The notes: generated from the sequence alone by a model not told the origin. Shown: positions 1 to 8,072, numbered from the stretch's first letter. The stretch is 43,463 bases of DNA from JBBTSB01 sp964355775 (GCA_964355775.1 CAYHEP010000002.1:1-43463), one strand, 5' to 3'. Numbers and translations: made by a program.

Positions 1-2
1 CA

Positions 3-197
3 CCCGTAGGAATCGTGCCTGATGTATTGCCAAAAGAATGGATCATTGATTGGTCGAATGATGATATTGTAAAAAAGGCACGACAGATACTCGAACATCC
101 GCCGACTACAAACCTTCGCGCTATCGCCGAACCATTTGAAAAAAAATCAGCAATCAAAAATTACGCGGAAGCAATTCTGAAAGTTATCAACATATGA
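3..197 (+). CDS. C-terminal end of a probable glycosyltransferase, cut by the window edge
   Basis: The frame is open from the first bases of the window to a TGA at 195-197, so only about 64 C-terminal residues are visible. They read like the last helices of a GT-B (GT4-type) glycosyltransferase: a GIVPD segment, a DDIVKKARQIL helix, then a closing amphipathic helix ending in AEAILKVI. No catalytic motif lies in the visible part, so the family call rests on this pattern and on the glycosyltransferases nearby. The GTG at 15 is unlikely to be the real start because the frame stays open upstream of it. It ends 38 bases before the next gene, whose promoter fills that gap. Confidence 0.5.
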   Translation, partial: PVGIVPDVLPKEWIIDWSNDDIVKKARQILEHPPTTNLRAIAEPFEKKSAIKNYAEAILKVINI

Positions 198-223
198 CCA
201 TTTCATAAAGTTTTTGTCCAGAG

Positions 224-236
224 TATAATTGAGGCA
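224..236 (+). promoter_or_regulatory. -10 box of a leaderless promoter for the surface protein
   Basis: A perfect TATAAT lies at 224-229, followed by six bases and the ATG at 236. Transcription starting about seven bases after the -10 box would begin at the start codon itself. No good -35 box is seen about 17 bases upstream. There is no Shine-Dalgarno site. The same geometry recurs at other transcription-unit heads in this window. Confidence 0.65.
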
Positions 237-1777
237 TGAAAATAATCTTACGTTTTACTGGAATTTTAGTAATTATTGCCATTTTGTTTGTTTTAAGGGT
301 AGAAAATATTAGTGCTGGAGGAACTGGTCTTGATACTGCTGATTATCTATATTTTCGTGTTGACACAGAGATAAATGTTCCAGCTTATTATGGTGCAAGT
401 GGAGCGACAGTGAATTGGAGCTGTGATGGCTCGACTACGCAGGGCACGGTAACTGACGGTACCGCATCGGATAGCGATGGTGCCGTAAACGGCGTGATCA
501 AAGTCGCTTCTGCCTCAAATGAAAATGCTAACGCTCAAGCAAGTTGTGACGTGAGCGATACGCTTACCTCTTCGGCATCTTTCAGCGGATGGGTGACAAG
601 GAATTTTACAGCAACTGCCATCACCGACTCTGCCAACTTTACCGTTCGCGCCAGCATGGATTATCGCATTACGGTTACGGGTGTTACGAATGAGTTAGGC
701 ACGACTCTTACGCTCGATGGTACTACCGCGTCCGCCACTTTTGCCGGTACTGTTGCTTCACAATCGTACAGCGGTGGCAAGAAATATATAGCTGCAACTA
801 CCAACAATACCGTTACCGGCGGGACAAACGGCTACGTTAACTCAACATCCGCAACACTTACAACATCAGCGACCGCATCAACTTCCACGAGTTTTAGTTT
901 ATCTTATGGTGTCAAAGCGACACTCAATGGTACGACCCGCACCAACCAATCTATTTCCAACATCACCGGTGCTACCGTCACTGCGGGTGATAGTGGTGAT
1001 ACAAGTTGTACCGGTAGCGGCGGGAGCTATTATTGCGCTGTTTTGCTCGCAAAAACTGGGACAACCGCTACCGCTTCCAATGTTGGCAATGGCATGGTAA
1101 ACAATCTCACCTGTACGTATACTGATCGTACCACGGGCGGTGATGCGCAAAGCACTTGCACCATTCAGGCAAGTGAGCCGACCAGTGGCGTTAGCGGCGG
1201 AGATACGACAAGCACTCCAACTCCAATACCGGAAGTAATCACGACTCCGACTCCCTCGCCTACTGTCTCGGGATCTCCGGCTCCATCGCCGTCGACAACA
1301 CCGGCGTCCGCGTCACGGCCATCAATTCCGGATGCAACTCTTATTCCTAGTCAAGTCAGTTTGCATGAAGGTGAAGTAATTGGCGCATCGTCGGCAGACG
1401 ACCCCGATGTGTATATCATCAATGAGTGGGGATACAAGCGACTGTTTCTCAATCCTGTGATATTTGGATTCTATGGTCATCTCGGTGGTTTTGCCAAAGT
1501 GGTTGGCATTACAACAACAACACGCGATGTACTGCCAACGTCGGGGCTTTTCAGGAATTGTGAGACAAACGGTCAGGAAGTATGGGCGGTCCAAGTGACC
1601 AGTGAAGATGGCGGGACGCTTCACCACGTCAATATGAGCGGAGAGGCGGCTGTTGCCCAAGATCCAAACTTCTTCAAAAAAGTATTCTGCATCAATACCA
1701 ATGAAGAGACGTGGTATTCCAAGAGCGCCGATGCATACACATCATTGAGTCAGATTCCTCTCTACTCAAGGCAATAA
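236..1777 (+). CDS. Secreted or anchored Thr/Ser-rich surface protein with a parcubacterial-type C-terminal domain
   Basis: A 513-residue exported protein. Residues 5-25 are a hydrophobic signal or anchor segment right after MKIILR. Residues 30-320 are rich in Thr, Ser, Gly and Ala with paired cysteines and alternating beta-type sequence, suggesting immunoglobulin-like or adhesin-like folds. Residues about 320-370 are a Pro/Thr/Ser linker with repeated TPTP and SPSP. Residues 375-513 form a compact domain containing NEWGYKRLFLNP, YGHLGGF and TSGLFRNCET; I associate this motif set with exported parcubacterial proteins from memory, without a search. No LPXTG or second membrane span is seen. Its place at the edge of a glycan locus makes it a possible glycoprotein acceptor, which is inference. 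Confidence 0.75.
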   Translation: MKIILRFTGILVIIAILFVLRVENISAGGTGLDTADYLYFRVDTEINVPAYYGASGATVNWSCDGSTTQGTVTDGTASDSDGAVNGVIKVASASNENANAQASCDVSDTLTSSASFSGWVTRNFTATAITDSANFTVRASMDYRITVTGVTNELGTTLTLDGTTASATFAGTVASQSYSGGKKYIAATTNNTVTGGTNGYVNSTSATLTTSATASTSTSFSLSYGVKATLNGTTRTNQSISNITGATVTAGDSGDTSCTGSGGSYYCAVLLAKTGTTATASNVGNGMVNNLTCTYTDRTTGGDAQSTCTIQASEPTSGVSGGDTTSTPTPIPEVITTPTPSPTVSGSPAPSPSTTPASASRPSIPDATLIPSQVSLHEGEVIGASSADDPDVYIINEWGYKRLFLNPVIFGFYGHLGGFAKVVGITTTTRDVLPTSGLFRNCETNGQEVWAVQVTSEDGGTLHHVNMSGEAAVAQDPNFFKKVFCINTNEETWYSKSADAYTSLSQIPLYSRQ

Positions 1778-1811
1778 TTGAAAAAATTGATTTTTCTGCT
1801 ACTCTTAGAAA
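1778..1811 (+). promoter_or_regulatory. Possible leaderless promoter before the first split glycosyltransferase
   Basis: TTGAAA at 1778-1783, a 16-base spacer, then TACTCT at 1800-1805, six bases and the GTG start at 1812. The -10 match is weak (3 of 6), but its spacing to the start codon equals that of better promoters here, and no Shine-Dalgarno site is present. Confidence 0.4.
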
Positions 1812-2231
1812 GTGAAGAGTCTTCTTGTCATTACCCAAAAAATCGATCAAGACGACCAATTGCTGGGGTTTTTTGTTGATTGGATCCGCGAATTCAAAAA
1901 ACAGTATTCCCGGGTTGACGTAGTGCCTTTGCGGGACCCCCATAAAAACTGGCTGAAATTTGTGTTTCGGATTTTTTGGGAGGTGCCTCGGCATGACGTG
2001 GTTTTTGTCCATATGGCACCGATTTTTGCTGTGATCGCCGCTCCGTGGGCACGGTTGTGGGGGAAGCGCGTTGGCTTGTGGTACACCCACAAGGTGATGA
2101 CGTGGAAACTCCGCCTTGCTGAAAAATTCGTCAACATGATTTTTACCGCATCGCCAGAAAGTTTTCGATTGCCGTCCAAAAAAGTCGTTGTTACGGGTCA
2201 CGGCATAGACACCGAACTGTTTGCACCATGA
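1812..2231 (+). CDS. N-terminal half of a split GT4-type glycosyltransferase
   Basis: This 139-residue protein is a complete GT-B N-terminal Rossmann domain and nothing more. It opens with a KSLLVITQK strand, has the acceptor-side segment HDVVFVHMAPIFAVIA near residues 58-72, and ends with VVVTGHGIDTELFAP. In ordinary GT4 enzymes that motif leads straight into the linker before the nucleotide-sugar-binding domain. The TGA stop overlaps the ATG of the next gene (ATGA), which encodes the missing C-terminal domain in another frame. It starts with GTG. The pair could be a true two-subunit enzyme or an old frameshift; see the findings. Confidence 0.75.
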   Translation: MKSLLVITQKIDQDDQLLGFFVDWIREFKKQYSRVDVVPLRDPHKNWLKFVFRIFWEVPRHDVVFVHMAPIFAVIAAPWARLWGKRVGLWYTHKVMTWKLRLAEKFVNMIFTASPESFRLPSKKVVVTGHGIDTELFAP

Positions 2232-2725
2232 ATATCCTCACAGTGGGCAGGATTGCGCCTGTAAAAAATTACGAAGTGCTTATAGAGGCGGCGCGCATAC
2301 TGAAAAGCAGGGGAGTTGATTTTTCAGTTACGATTATAGGCGCGCCTGCACTTGAGCAAGATAAAGCATATGAACAGCGGATACGAAACGAAAGCGCCGG
2401 ATTGAATTTTCATTTTCTTGGTAAGAAAGCGCATCGGGAACTTCCCGAAATCTATAGATCGTATGATATATTTGTCCACATGAGCCAAACCGGAAGTCTC
2501 GACAAGACCATGCTTGAGGCCATGGCGTGCGGGATGTATGTCGTAAGTTCAAATGATGCGGCAAAAAATATTTTGCCCAAAATGCGCATATTTTCTCCGC
2601 ACGATGCGCAAGGGCTTGCTGATGCGATACAACATCGCCACGACGAAGGTTTTGACGCACGGCGGTACGTGGTCGAGCACCATGATTTGAAAAAATTAAT
2701 AGAAAAGATTTCTTTACTGCTATGA
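2228..2725 (+). CDS. C-terminal half of a split GT4-type glycosyltransferase
   Basis: At 165 residues this corresponds to the donor-binding half of a GT4 enzyme. It begins with MNILTVGRIAPVKNYEVLI, the usual first strand and helix of the GT4 C-terminal domain. It continues with FHFLGKKAHRELPEIYRSYD and then TMLEAMACGMYVV, the EX7E-type region that contacts the sugar nucleotide. Its ATG overlaps the stop of the N-terminal half by four bases, so the two are probably translationally coupled. Its own stop overlaps the next gene in the same way. Donor and acceptor cannot be read from the sequence. Confidence 0.75.
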   Translation: MNILTVGRIAPVKNYEVLIEAARILKSRGVDFSVTIIGAPALEQDKAYEQRIRNESAGLNFHFLGKKAHRELPEIYRSYDIFVHMSQTGSLDKTMLEAMACGMYVVSSNDAAKNILPKMRIFSPHDAQGLADAIQHRHDEGFDARRYVVEHHDLKKLIEKISLLL

Positions 2726-3201
2726 CTGTTTTGTATTTTGGCGTCTATGATCCTGCGTATGCGCGAAATTGGGTGCTGATCAACGGCCTCAAGAAAAATG
2801 GCGTTGAGGTGATCGAGTGCAGAGTAAAACCGCAGCGTGGCGCTTTCATAAGACTTTTTTTTAAGTTTTGGGTCACTCACCGTCATTTTGATGCCATGAT
2901 CGTAGGTTTTCCGGGACAGGAAGTAATGTTCTTGGCCCGGCTCATCACCAGAAAACCGATTATTTTTGATGCATTTACGTCGCACTACGGCGGATATATT
3001 TTGGATCGGAAAAAAGCCTCTCCCAAAAGTTTGCGGGCGCGGTATTATAGATTTCTCGATGCCTGGTCATGCAAGCTTGCCAACACAGTTCTTTTGGATA
3101 CGCAAGCGCACATTGATTTTTTTGTGAAAGAATACCGTTTGTCGCCCCGCAAGTTCAGAAGATTGTGGATTGGCGCAAATGAAACCATATTCCATGTTTA
3201 A
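2722..3201 (+). CDS. N-terminal half of a second split glycosyltransferase
   Basis: This 159-residue protein matches the N-terminal half of the intact glycosyltransferase at 11820-12848: both have a GDY/GVYDP opening, NGLKKNGVEVIEC against SGLRGNGVEVLEC, and ARLITRKPIIFDAF against AKLFARKPILWDAF. It ends with LWIGANETIFHV, which lines up with the linker VLVGTDDVVMVPQ of the intact homologue, and then meets TAA. The rest of the enzyme lies in another frame and starts inside the overlap. This is the second adjacent enzyme broken at the same domain boundary. Confidence 0.75.
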   Translation: MTVLYFGVYDPAYARNWVLINGLKKNGVEVIECRVKPQRGAFIRLFFKFWVTHRHFDAMIVGFPGQEVMFLARLITRKPIIFDAFTSHYGGYILDRKKASPKSLRARYYRFLDAWSCKLANTVLLDTQAHIDFFVKEYRLSPRKFRRLWIGANETIFHV

Positions 3202-3742
3202 CGTATTATTTTTTGGAACCTACGTGCCATTGCAAGGCACGGAATATATCGTGAAGGCGGCCAAGTTGTTGGAGCGCGAACAAGACATCCTGTTTGTCTT
3301 TGCCGGCAAAGGGCAAGAGCGGCAAAAAACGCAAGATTTGTCGGAGCGATTAGGATTGAAAAATACGGTGTTTAAGGATATGCTTGATCCCATTCATCTT
3401 CGGCAAGAAATAGCCGATACGGATGTTTGTTTGGGCATATTTGGCGATACCCCGAAAACCCCGCTGGTCATTCCAAATAAGGTGTATGAGTCCCTGGCAA
3501 TGGGAAAGGCCGTCATTACGGCTGATACGAGTGCAATCAGGGAATTGTTCAGCGATAGCGATATCATACTCATACCAGCCGCCGATGCGGCGGCTCTTGC
3601 GGGAGCTATTCTCAACCTCAAGAATAATTCAATAATTCGAGAGGGTATCGCGTGGCGCGGGCACGAAAAATTTATGAAGTCAGCATCGTATCAGGTGATT
3701 GGAGAAGAATTAGTAACCATTATACATGAGCATCTTCATTAG
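3194..3742 (+). CDS. C-terminal half of the second split glycosyltransferase
   Basis: I place the start at the ATG at 3194 (MFNVLFFGTYVPLQG); it overlaps the stop of the N-terminal half by eight bases. A TTG at 3170 in the same frame is less likely. The 182 residues match the C-terminal half of the intact paralogue at 11820: FGTYVPLQGTEYIVKAAKLL against HGKYIPVQGVEYIIGAAKIL, ADTDVCLGIFG against ADADVCIGLVG, and IPNKVYESLAMGKAVIT against IPNKVYEASAMGRASIT. It is a nucleotide-sugar-binding GT-B domain. Its end overlaps the next gene by 17 bases. Confidence 0.75.
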   Translation: MFNVLFFGTYVPLQGTEYIVKAAKLLEREQDILFVFAGKGQERQKTQDLSERLGLKNTVFKDMLDPIHLRQEIADTDVCLGIFGDTPKTPLVIPNKVYESLAMGKAVITADTSAIRELFSDSDIILIPAADAAALAGAILNLKNNSIIREGIAWRGHEKFMKSASYQVIGEELVTIIHEHLH

Positions 3743-4847
3743 TTCCTATCCATACGTTTTTGAGCGGCACATCCGGATTTTTGATTTTTTCAAGAAGCAG
3801 GATGATTTGGTTTTTATTCTTCCGCGCACGTGGAAATCCAAAGGTGGAAAACTGATCGACCGTCCCGTGCAAAAACCCTACGGAACACTCATCGCCACAC
3901 CGGCGTATTTTTGGCATTCTCGATATCCTTTGATTCGGGGCCAATTGAAAGGATGGATGCCGGCGACGGGGGAAATCTTGCGCAAGCATGCCAAGCCTGG
4001 CGATGTGCTCCTGACGTCAATCGAGCCCAATATGCTGGTGACTTACCTGAACGCCCGCCTCGCGCGTCGCCTTGGTCTCAAGCATGTTTTCATCACTTGG
4101 CAAAATATCCGCTTTCGCAAACTTATCTCATGGTTGATCCGCCAAACCGTACGATTAAGTGCGGGAGTGATGTTTGGCACCGAAAAAGCCCGGGAAACGT
4201 TCCTGCCCTATCTTGAGCCACACCTGAAGACCGCTGTCATTCCCCAGTCAGGCGTAGATACGGAATTATTTGCGCCGATGAAAAAACCACATGACGGTAT
4301 CGTCTTTTTGTTTGGCGCTGTTTTTGATGAGCGCAAGGGTGTGATGACGACGATCGAAGCGTTTCGGATGGTTCATACGCAGGAACCCACGGCACGTCTG
4401 GTGATGATCGGCATTGGCAAACTGTGGGATGCGGCTCAAGCTCGGGTACGAGCCTTGAAGCTCGAGTCAGCGGTGACCTTTATCTCCTGGCTTCCCAATG
4501 AAAAACTTCCTGATATGTTTGCTTCCGCGGATGTGTTTGTGCACCCCTCCGAGCCCTACCGCGATTGGGAGGAGCAATATGGGTGGACGATGTTGCAAGC
4601 TTCCTCGTCAGGCCTTCCCGTCATTGCAACCCGCATAGGATCCATTCCTGAAGCGGTGCTTGACGGAACGACAGGAATTCTGGTTTCTCCGAAAAATCCC
4701 GAAGAACTTTCCGTCGCGATGCTCAAACTCGTGCGTGACCCGGAACTGCGCAAGCGCATGGGACAAGCCGGTCGAGCGTATATGCTGGAACGGTTCAGTC
4801 ATGCCACAGTCGCACAGCATATGGAGGATTTTTTACGTAGCCTATGA
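3726..4847 (+). CDS. GT4-family glycosyltransferase
   Basis: An intact 373-residue GT-B enzyme. The N-terminal domain includes VLLTSIEPNMLVTYLNARL and ends at GVDTELFAP, the same motif that closes the half protein at 1812-2231; here it runs on without a break into the donor domain (IVFLFGAVFDERKGVMTTIEAF). The donor half has a FVHPSEP stretch, TMLQASSSGLPVIATRIGSI in the EX7E region and GILVSPKNPEELSVAML. The ATG at 3726 sits inside the end of the preceding gene. The TGA stop (4845-4847) directly abuts the left arm of inverted-repeat copy 1. Donor and acceptor are unknown. Confidence 0.85.
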   Translation: MSIFISSYPYVFERHIRIFDFFKKQDDLVFILPRTWKSKGGKLIDRPVQKPYGTLIATPAYFWHSRYPLIRGQLKGWMPATGEILRKHAKPGDVLLTSIEPNMLVTYLNARLARRLGLKHVFITWQNIRFRKLISWLIRQTVRLSAGVMFGTEKARETFLPYLEPHLKTAVIPQSGVDTELFAPMKKPHDGIVFLFGAVFDERKGVMTTIEAFRMVHTQEPTARLVMIGIGKLWDAAQARVRALKLESAVTFISWLPNEKLPDMFASADVFVHPSEPYRDWEEQYGWTMLQASSSGLPVIATRIGSIPEAVLDGTTGILVSPKNPEELSVAMLKLVRDPELRKRMGQAGRAYMLERFSHATVAQHMEDFLRSL

Positions 4848-4924
4848 ACCCCGTTAGAAGTCGCCCTAGCGGGTTATTATCCACGATAAACTGTAACTAT
4901 GACTTATACGACTTCTAACGGGGT
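4848..4924. repeat. Inverted-repeat junction element, copy 1
   Basis: A perfect 15-base inverted repeat: left arm CCCCGTTAGAAGTCG at 4849-4863 and right arm CGACTTCTAACGGGG at 4909-4923, extendable by one A-T pair. The 45-base centre holds CCCTAGCGGG (4864-4873), a -10-like TAAACT (4887-4892) and an ATG at 4899 in frame with the next gene. Two further copies lie at 31573-31647 and 37519-37598, each also at a gene junction. An alternative pairing exists inside the left half: CCCGTTAG (4850-4857) with CTAGCGGG (4866-4873). I do not recognise the element as a named family. Confidence 0.85.
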
Positions 4925-5756
4925 GAAGATATTTATCACCGGAGGATCAGGAATGCTGGGCCGTGTGCTGGTGAAGCATTTCAGGGATGTCATAGCTCCT
5001 TCACAGGAGGAATTTGATCTCTTGAAACCTTCCCACGCATTTCCAAGATGCGATGTCATTATTCATTGCGCCGCCATGACTGTCGTAGATGAATGTGAAA
5101 AGAATCAAAGTCTTTGCAAGCAAATAAATGTTGATGGGACTGCTCGAGTTGTTGAGCTTGCGCGCCGTTGGAATGCTCAGCTTTTTTTCATCTCGACTCC
5201 TATGGTGTTTTCCGGCAAACACGGCAATTACCGCGAACAGGATCGTACCCTGCCCGTCAATTACTACGGTTGGACAAAGCGGGAGGGGGAGCGATTGGTT
5301 CGGAACTACAAGCGCGGGATCGTCATCCGTACCAATCCAATCGGTGTGCGTCCGCCGGGATCATTTCCCAGCTTCATCCAGTGGTTCGTGGACGCGGCAA
5401 CATCGAAGCGCTCGTTTGACCTTTTCAGTGATGTGCGCATAAATCCGGTCAGCACGGAAACACTTGCCCGAGTACTCCGCTCTCTGATAGAACGTCCAGT
5501 ACGAGATACCATCATGCATGTCGGCAGTCGAGATATTGCCAATAAAGCGGATATTTGGGAGTTCATCGTCAAGCGCTTTCCAAACTTCCATGGCGTCGTT
5601 CGACGAACATCGGTTGATGACACGGGCGTAGGCAAAGCGACTTATCGGCCGAAAGAAATGTGGCTCAATGTTGACCGCATTCAAAAGCAACACGGCATCC
5701 CCATGCCACCGTGGCAGCGTGAAGTCTCCTTGGTTTTGAAAGAATTGGGCCTATGA
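4899..5756 (+). CDS. RmlD-like NAD(P)-dependent sugar reductase (SDR)
   Basis: An extended short-chain dehydrogenase like dTDP-4-dehydrorhamnose reductase, about 285 residues. The nucleotide motif GGSGMLG follows VKIFIT, DVIIHCAAMTVVDECE matches the RmlD pattern with CAA followed by VDECE, and the catalytic Tyr and Lys are in YGWTK. It probably reduces a 4-keto sugar nucleotide. Two starts are possible: the ATG at 4899 supplied by the inverted-repeat element (adding MTYTTSNG) or the GTG at 4923, which gives a family-typical VKIFITGG start. The ATG is kept in frame in two element copies, which favours its use. The stop overlaps the next gene (ATGA). Confidence 0.8.
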   Translation: MTYTTSNGVKIFITGGSGMLGRVLVKHFRDVIAPSQEEFDLLKPSHAFPRCDVIIHCAAMTVVDECEKNQSLCKQINVDGTARVVELARRWNAQLFFISTPMVFSGKHGNYREQDRTLPVNYYGWTKREGERLVRNYKRGIVIRTNPIGVRPPGSFPSFIQWFVDAATSKRSFDLFSDVRINPVSTETLARVLRSLIERPVRDTIMHVGSRDIANKADIWEFIVKRFPNFHGVVRRTSVDDTGVGKATYRPKEMWLNVDRIQKQHGIPMPPWQREVSLVLKELGL

Positions 5757-6790
5757 CGAAATCCATCATTTACATTTTCAACGGCCGTTTTCCCACCGAG
5801 AAAGCGCACGGCGTCCAAATCGCCAACATGTGCCAAGCGTTTGCGCGTGCTGGTGTTGCGGTAACGCTCGTGGTGCCGTACCGAAACAACGCCATCCGGC
5901 AGGACGCGTTTGAATACTACGGCGCAAAAAGAAATTTCAAGATACAATACGTAGGGGCTTTGGATGCGATGCATATCGTGCCCGGAAAAATCGCACATGC
6001 TATCCAAACGCTTACTTCGATGATTTCATTTTTCTGGTATCTTCTCATGTATCAAGCAGATGTCTTCTATGCACGCGATCCCGCAAGTTTACTCTTGTTG
6101 AGTTTTTTGGGGCGACCCTATGTTGCTGAGCTCCACGACTATCGCGCGCGACAACCGCGGTGGTGGATGAAACGGATATTAAAAAAGGCAAAAAAAATTG
6201 TCGTCAACTCCGAAGGCACGAGAACATTGCTCATGAATCATTATTCAGATATCACCAAAGTTCTCGTCGCTCCCAATGGAGTGGATCTGGATTTTTTTGA
6301 TATTTCCGAAACGCGCGAACAAGCGCGAACAAAACTCCAATTACCGCAGGACAAAATTATCATCGGCTACGTGGGGCGTCTTGAGGTTGCCGGGAGAGAC
6401 AAGGGAGTGCCCATGCTTCAGGATGCTTTTGAACGTATGCAGCTGCGGGCTAAAGCAGAATTATTACTCGTAACCTCTGTGCCCTATAAACAAGTGCCCC
6501 TTTACTTGCGAGCCATTGATATCGCCGTGATTCCATTCCCCGGTGTCCAGCATGCAAAAACCACCTCGCCCATCAAGATGTTTGAATACATGGCGGCGGG
6601 TAAGGCGATTGTTGTTGCCGATTCGTCCGATTCCCAACGGCTCGCCGAGACATTAGATGCGCTGGTGACCGATCCAGAGCGTATCAAAAATCTCGGTCTC
6701 CAAGCCCGCGAAGAGGCCAAGAGTCATACATGGGATCAACGTGCGAGAGTAATCATCAAAGAGCTTGTTTTACTTCGCAATTTAGACTAG
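5753..6790 (+). CDS. GT4-family glycosyltransferase
   Basis: A 345-residue GT-B enzyme. The N-terminal domain starts with IIYIFNGRFPTEKAHGVQI, typical of enzymes that bind an acceptor next to the first glycine-rich loop, and includes DVFYARDPASLLLL. The linker motif APNGVDLDFF leads into IIGYVGRLEVAGRDKG. The donor region has SPIKMFEYMAAGKAIVVAD, the EX7E-type segment. Two loops of the donor domain look shorter than usual, including the stretch after VADSSDSQRLAETL, where many GT4 proteins have about 15 more residues. It is coupled to the SDR before it by ATGA. Confidence 0.85.
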   Translation: MTKSIIYIFNGRFPTEKAHGVQIANMCQAFARAGVAVTLVVPYRNNAIRQDAFEYYGAKRNFKIQYVGALDAMHIVPGKIAHAIQTLTSMISFFWYLLMYQADVFYARDPASLLLLSFLGRPYVAELHDYRARQPRWWMKRILKKAKKIVVNSEGTRTLLMNHYSDITKVLVAPNGVDLDFFDISETREQARTKLQLPQDKIIIGYVGRLEVAGRDKGVPMLQDAFERMQLRAKAELLLVTSVPYKQVPLYLRAIDIAVIPFPGVQHAKTTSPIKMFEYMAAGKAIVVADSSDSQRLAETLDALVTDPERIKNLGLQAREEAKSHTWDQRARVIIKELVLLRNLD

Positions 6791-6793
6791 TAT
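6765..6793 (+). promoter_or_regulatory. Possible leaderless promoter before the C-methyltransferase
   Basis: TTGTTT at 6765-6770, a 17-base spacer, then TAGTAT at 6788-6793 and seven bases to the ATG at 6801. Both boxes are moderate matches; the short distance to the start fits the leaderless pattern of the window. No Shine-Dalgarno site is present. Confidence 0.35.
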
Positions 6794-6800
6794 AGCATAA

Positions 6801-8060
6801 ATGAACAAGCTAAATCATGATGCCCAGCCGGGGAGATTGGATCACTGCCAAATCATCGGCTCAAAAAACCTGTTTGAGGTCATTGATCTTGGCCATCAGC
6901 CGCCATGCGACGCCCTTTTGACAGAAAAGACAATCAACGAGCCTGAAGTCTACTACCCGTTGCGTTTGGTGTTGTGTCCGGATTCCGGACTCGCACAGCT
7001 GGACTATTCCGTGCCCGGTGAGATTTTGTACCCAAGCGAGTACCCGTACCGAGCTGGCATATCAAAACCGCTTCAAGACTACTTGGTTGCCTTTGCAGAT
7101 GAGGTGGTGAAGAATTTTGCGATTCGGCCCGATTCTTTGTGCGTTGATGTTGGTTCCAATGATGGTGCTCTTTTGTCAGGCTTCAAGCGTCTTAGCATGA
7201 GGACTTTGGGAGTTGAGCCGACTGATATGGCAAAGTATGCGAGAAAGGAGCGAAAGATAACGACGATCCAAAAGTTTTTTACTGAAGAAGTAGCAAAAGA
7301 GATTGTTAGCGAATACGGTCGTGCCAAAGTCGTCACAATGACAAATGTATTTGCTCACATGCCCACGCTGGGTGAAGTCATGCGCGGATTGAATCGTCTG
7401 GTGGACAAGGACGGAATTTTTATTTCAGAGAGCCAATATCTTTTGGACGTTCTTGAAGGCAATCAGTTTGATCAGATTTACCATGAACATATACGGCTTT
7501 ACAGTCTCAAGTCTTTGGTTAAGCTGTTTCCGCAGTATGGCATGGAAGTCTTTGACGTGTATCGGTCGTCTGCTCGTGAGGGCAGTATTAGAGTGTACAT
7601 CGCGCGCAAGGGCGTGCGCCCGATACAACCTAGTGTTGGCAAGCTTCTCGCTTTGGAAGAAAAGAAAGGTCTTTTCAAGCCGGCCACCTGGGCGAAATGG
7701 CGTCAGGAGGTCAATGATCAGCGTGAAGCCTTTATCGCCTTTGCCCACAAGGCAAAGCATCAAGGAAAGCGATTCGTGGCAGATTCCGCGCCGGGCAGAG
7801 GAGCGGTGCTCGTAAACTACTACGGCATCGACAAAATGCTTATGCCCTATATTGCCCAGCTTCCGGGTTCTGAAAAAATCGGCAAGTTTTTGCCGGGTAC
7901 CCACATACCGATTGTAGACAACAAGATCATCATGAAAGAACAGCCGGACTACGTGGTCATCCTCGCGTGGCACTATGCGGACTACATCATGGCCAACTGG
8001 CGCGCTAAAGGCCTCAAATCCAAATTCATTTTGCCCTTGCCGAAATTTAGAATTATATAA
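6801..8060 (+). CDS. NDP-sugar C-methyltransferase, TylCIII-like, with a degenerate zinc domain
   Basis: A 419-residue protein with the three-part layout of SAM-dependent NDP-hexose C-methyltransferases: N-terminal zinc-ribbon domain, central SAM fold (CVDVGSNDGALLSGFK) and C-terminal sugar-binding domain. The conserved QIYHEHIRLYSL carries the Tyr and His used for proton abstraction next to the sugar ketone. It would add a methyl branch to a keto-sugar nucleotide. Oddly, of the four zinc cysteines only C16 and C59 remain; the partner positions are I19 and S62. The homologue at 12845 keeps all four. A second activity or altered folding is possible. Confidence 0.8.
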   Translation: MNKLNHDAQPGRLDHCQIIGSKNLFEVIDLGHQPPCDALLTEKTINEPEVYYPLRLVLCPDSGLAQLDYSVPGEILYPSEYPYRAGISKPLQDYLVAFADEVVKNFAIRPDSLCVDVGSNDGALLSGFKRLSMRTLGVEPTDMAKYARKERKITTIQKFFTEEVAKEIVSEYGRAKVVTMTNVFAHMPTLGEVMRGLNRLVDKDGIFISESQYLLDVLEGNQFDQIYHEHIRLYSLKSLVKLFPQYGMEVFDVYRSSAREGSIRVYIARKGVRPIQPSVGKLLALEEKKGLFKPATWAKWRQEVNDQREAFIAFAHKAKHQGKRFVADSAPGRGAVLVNYYGIDKMLMPYIAQLPGSEKIGKFLPGTHIPIVDNKIIMKEQPDYVVILAWHYADYIMANWRAKGLKSKFILPLPKFRII

Positions 8061-8072
8061 TAACAAAACACC
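8056..8072 (+). promoter_or_regulatory. -10 box before the duplicated hypothetical gene
   Basis: TATAAT at 8056-8061, overlapping the stop codon of the previous gene, followed by 11 bases and the ATG at 8073. No convincing -35 box; TTGCCC at 8031-8036 would need a 19-base spacer. The transcript leader would be only a few bases long. Confidence 0.45.

Noticed and set aside
4848..4924. The inverted repeats as integron attC sites (GTTAG and CTAAC ends)
   Set aside because: attC sites begin with RYYYAAC and end with GTTRRRY; here the order is reversed (GTTAG first, CTAAC last), the core lacks the pyrimidine, and no integrase gene is present.
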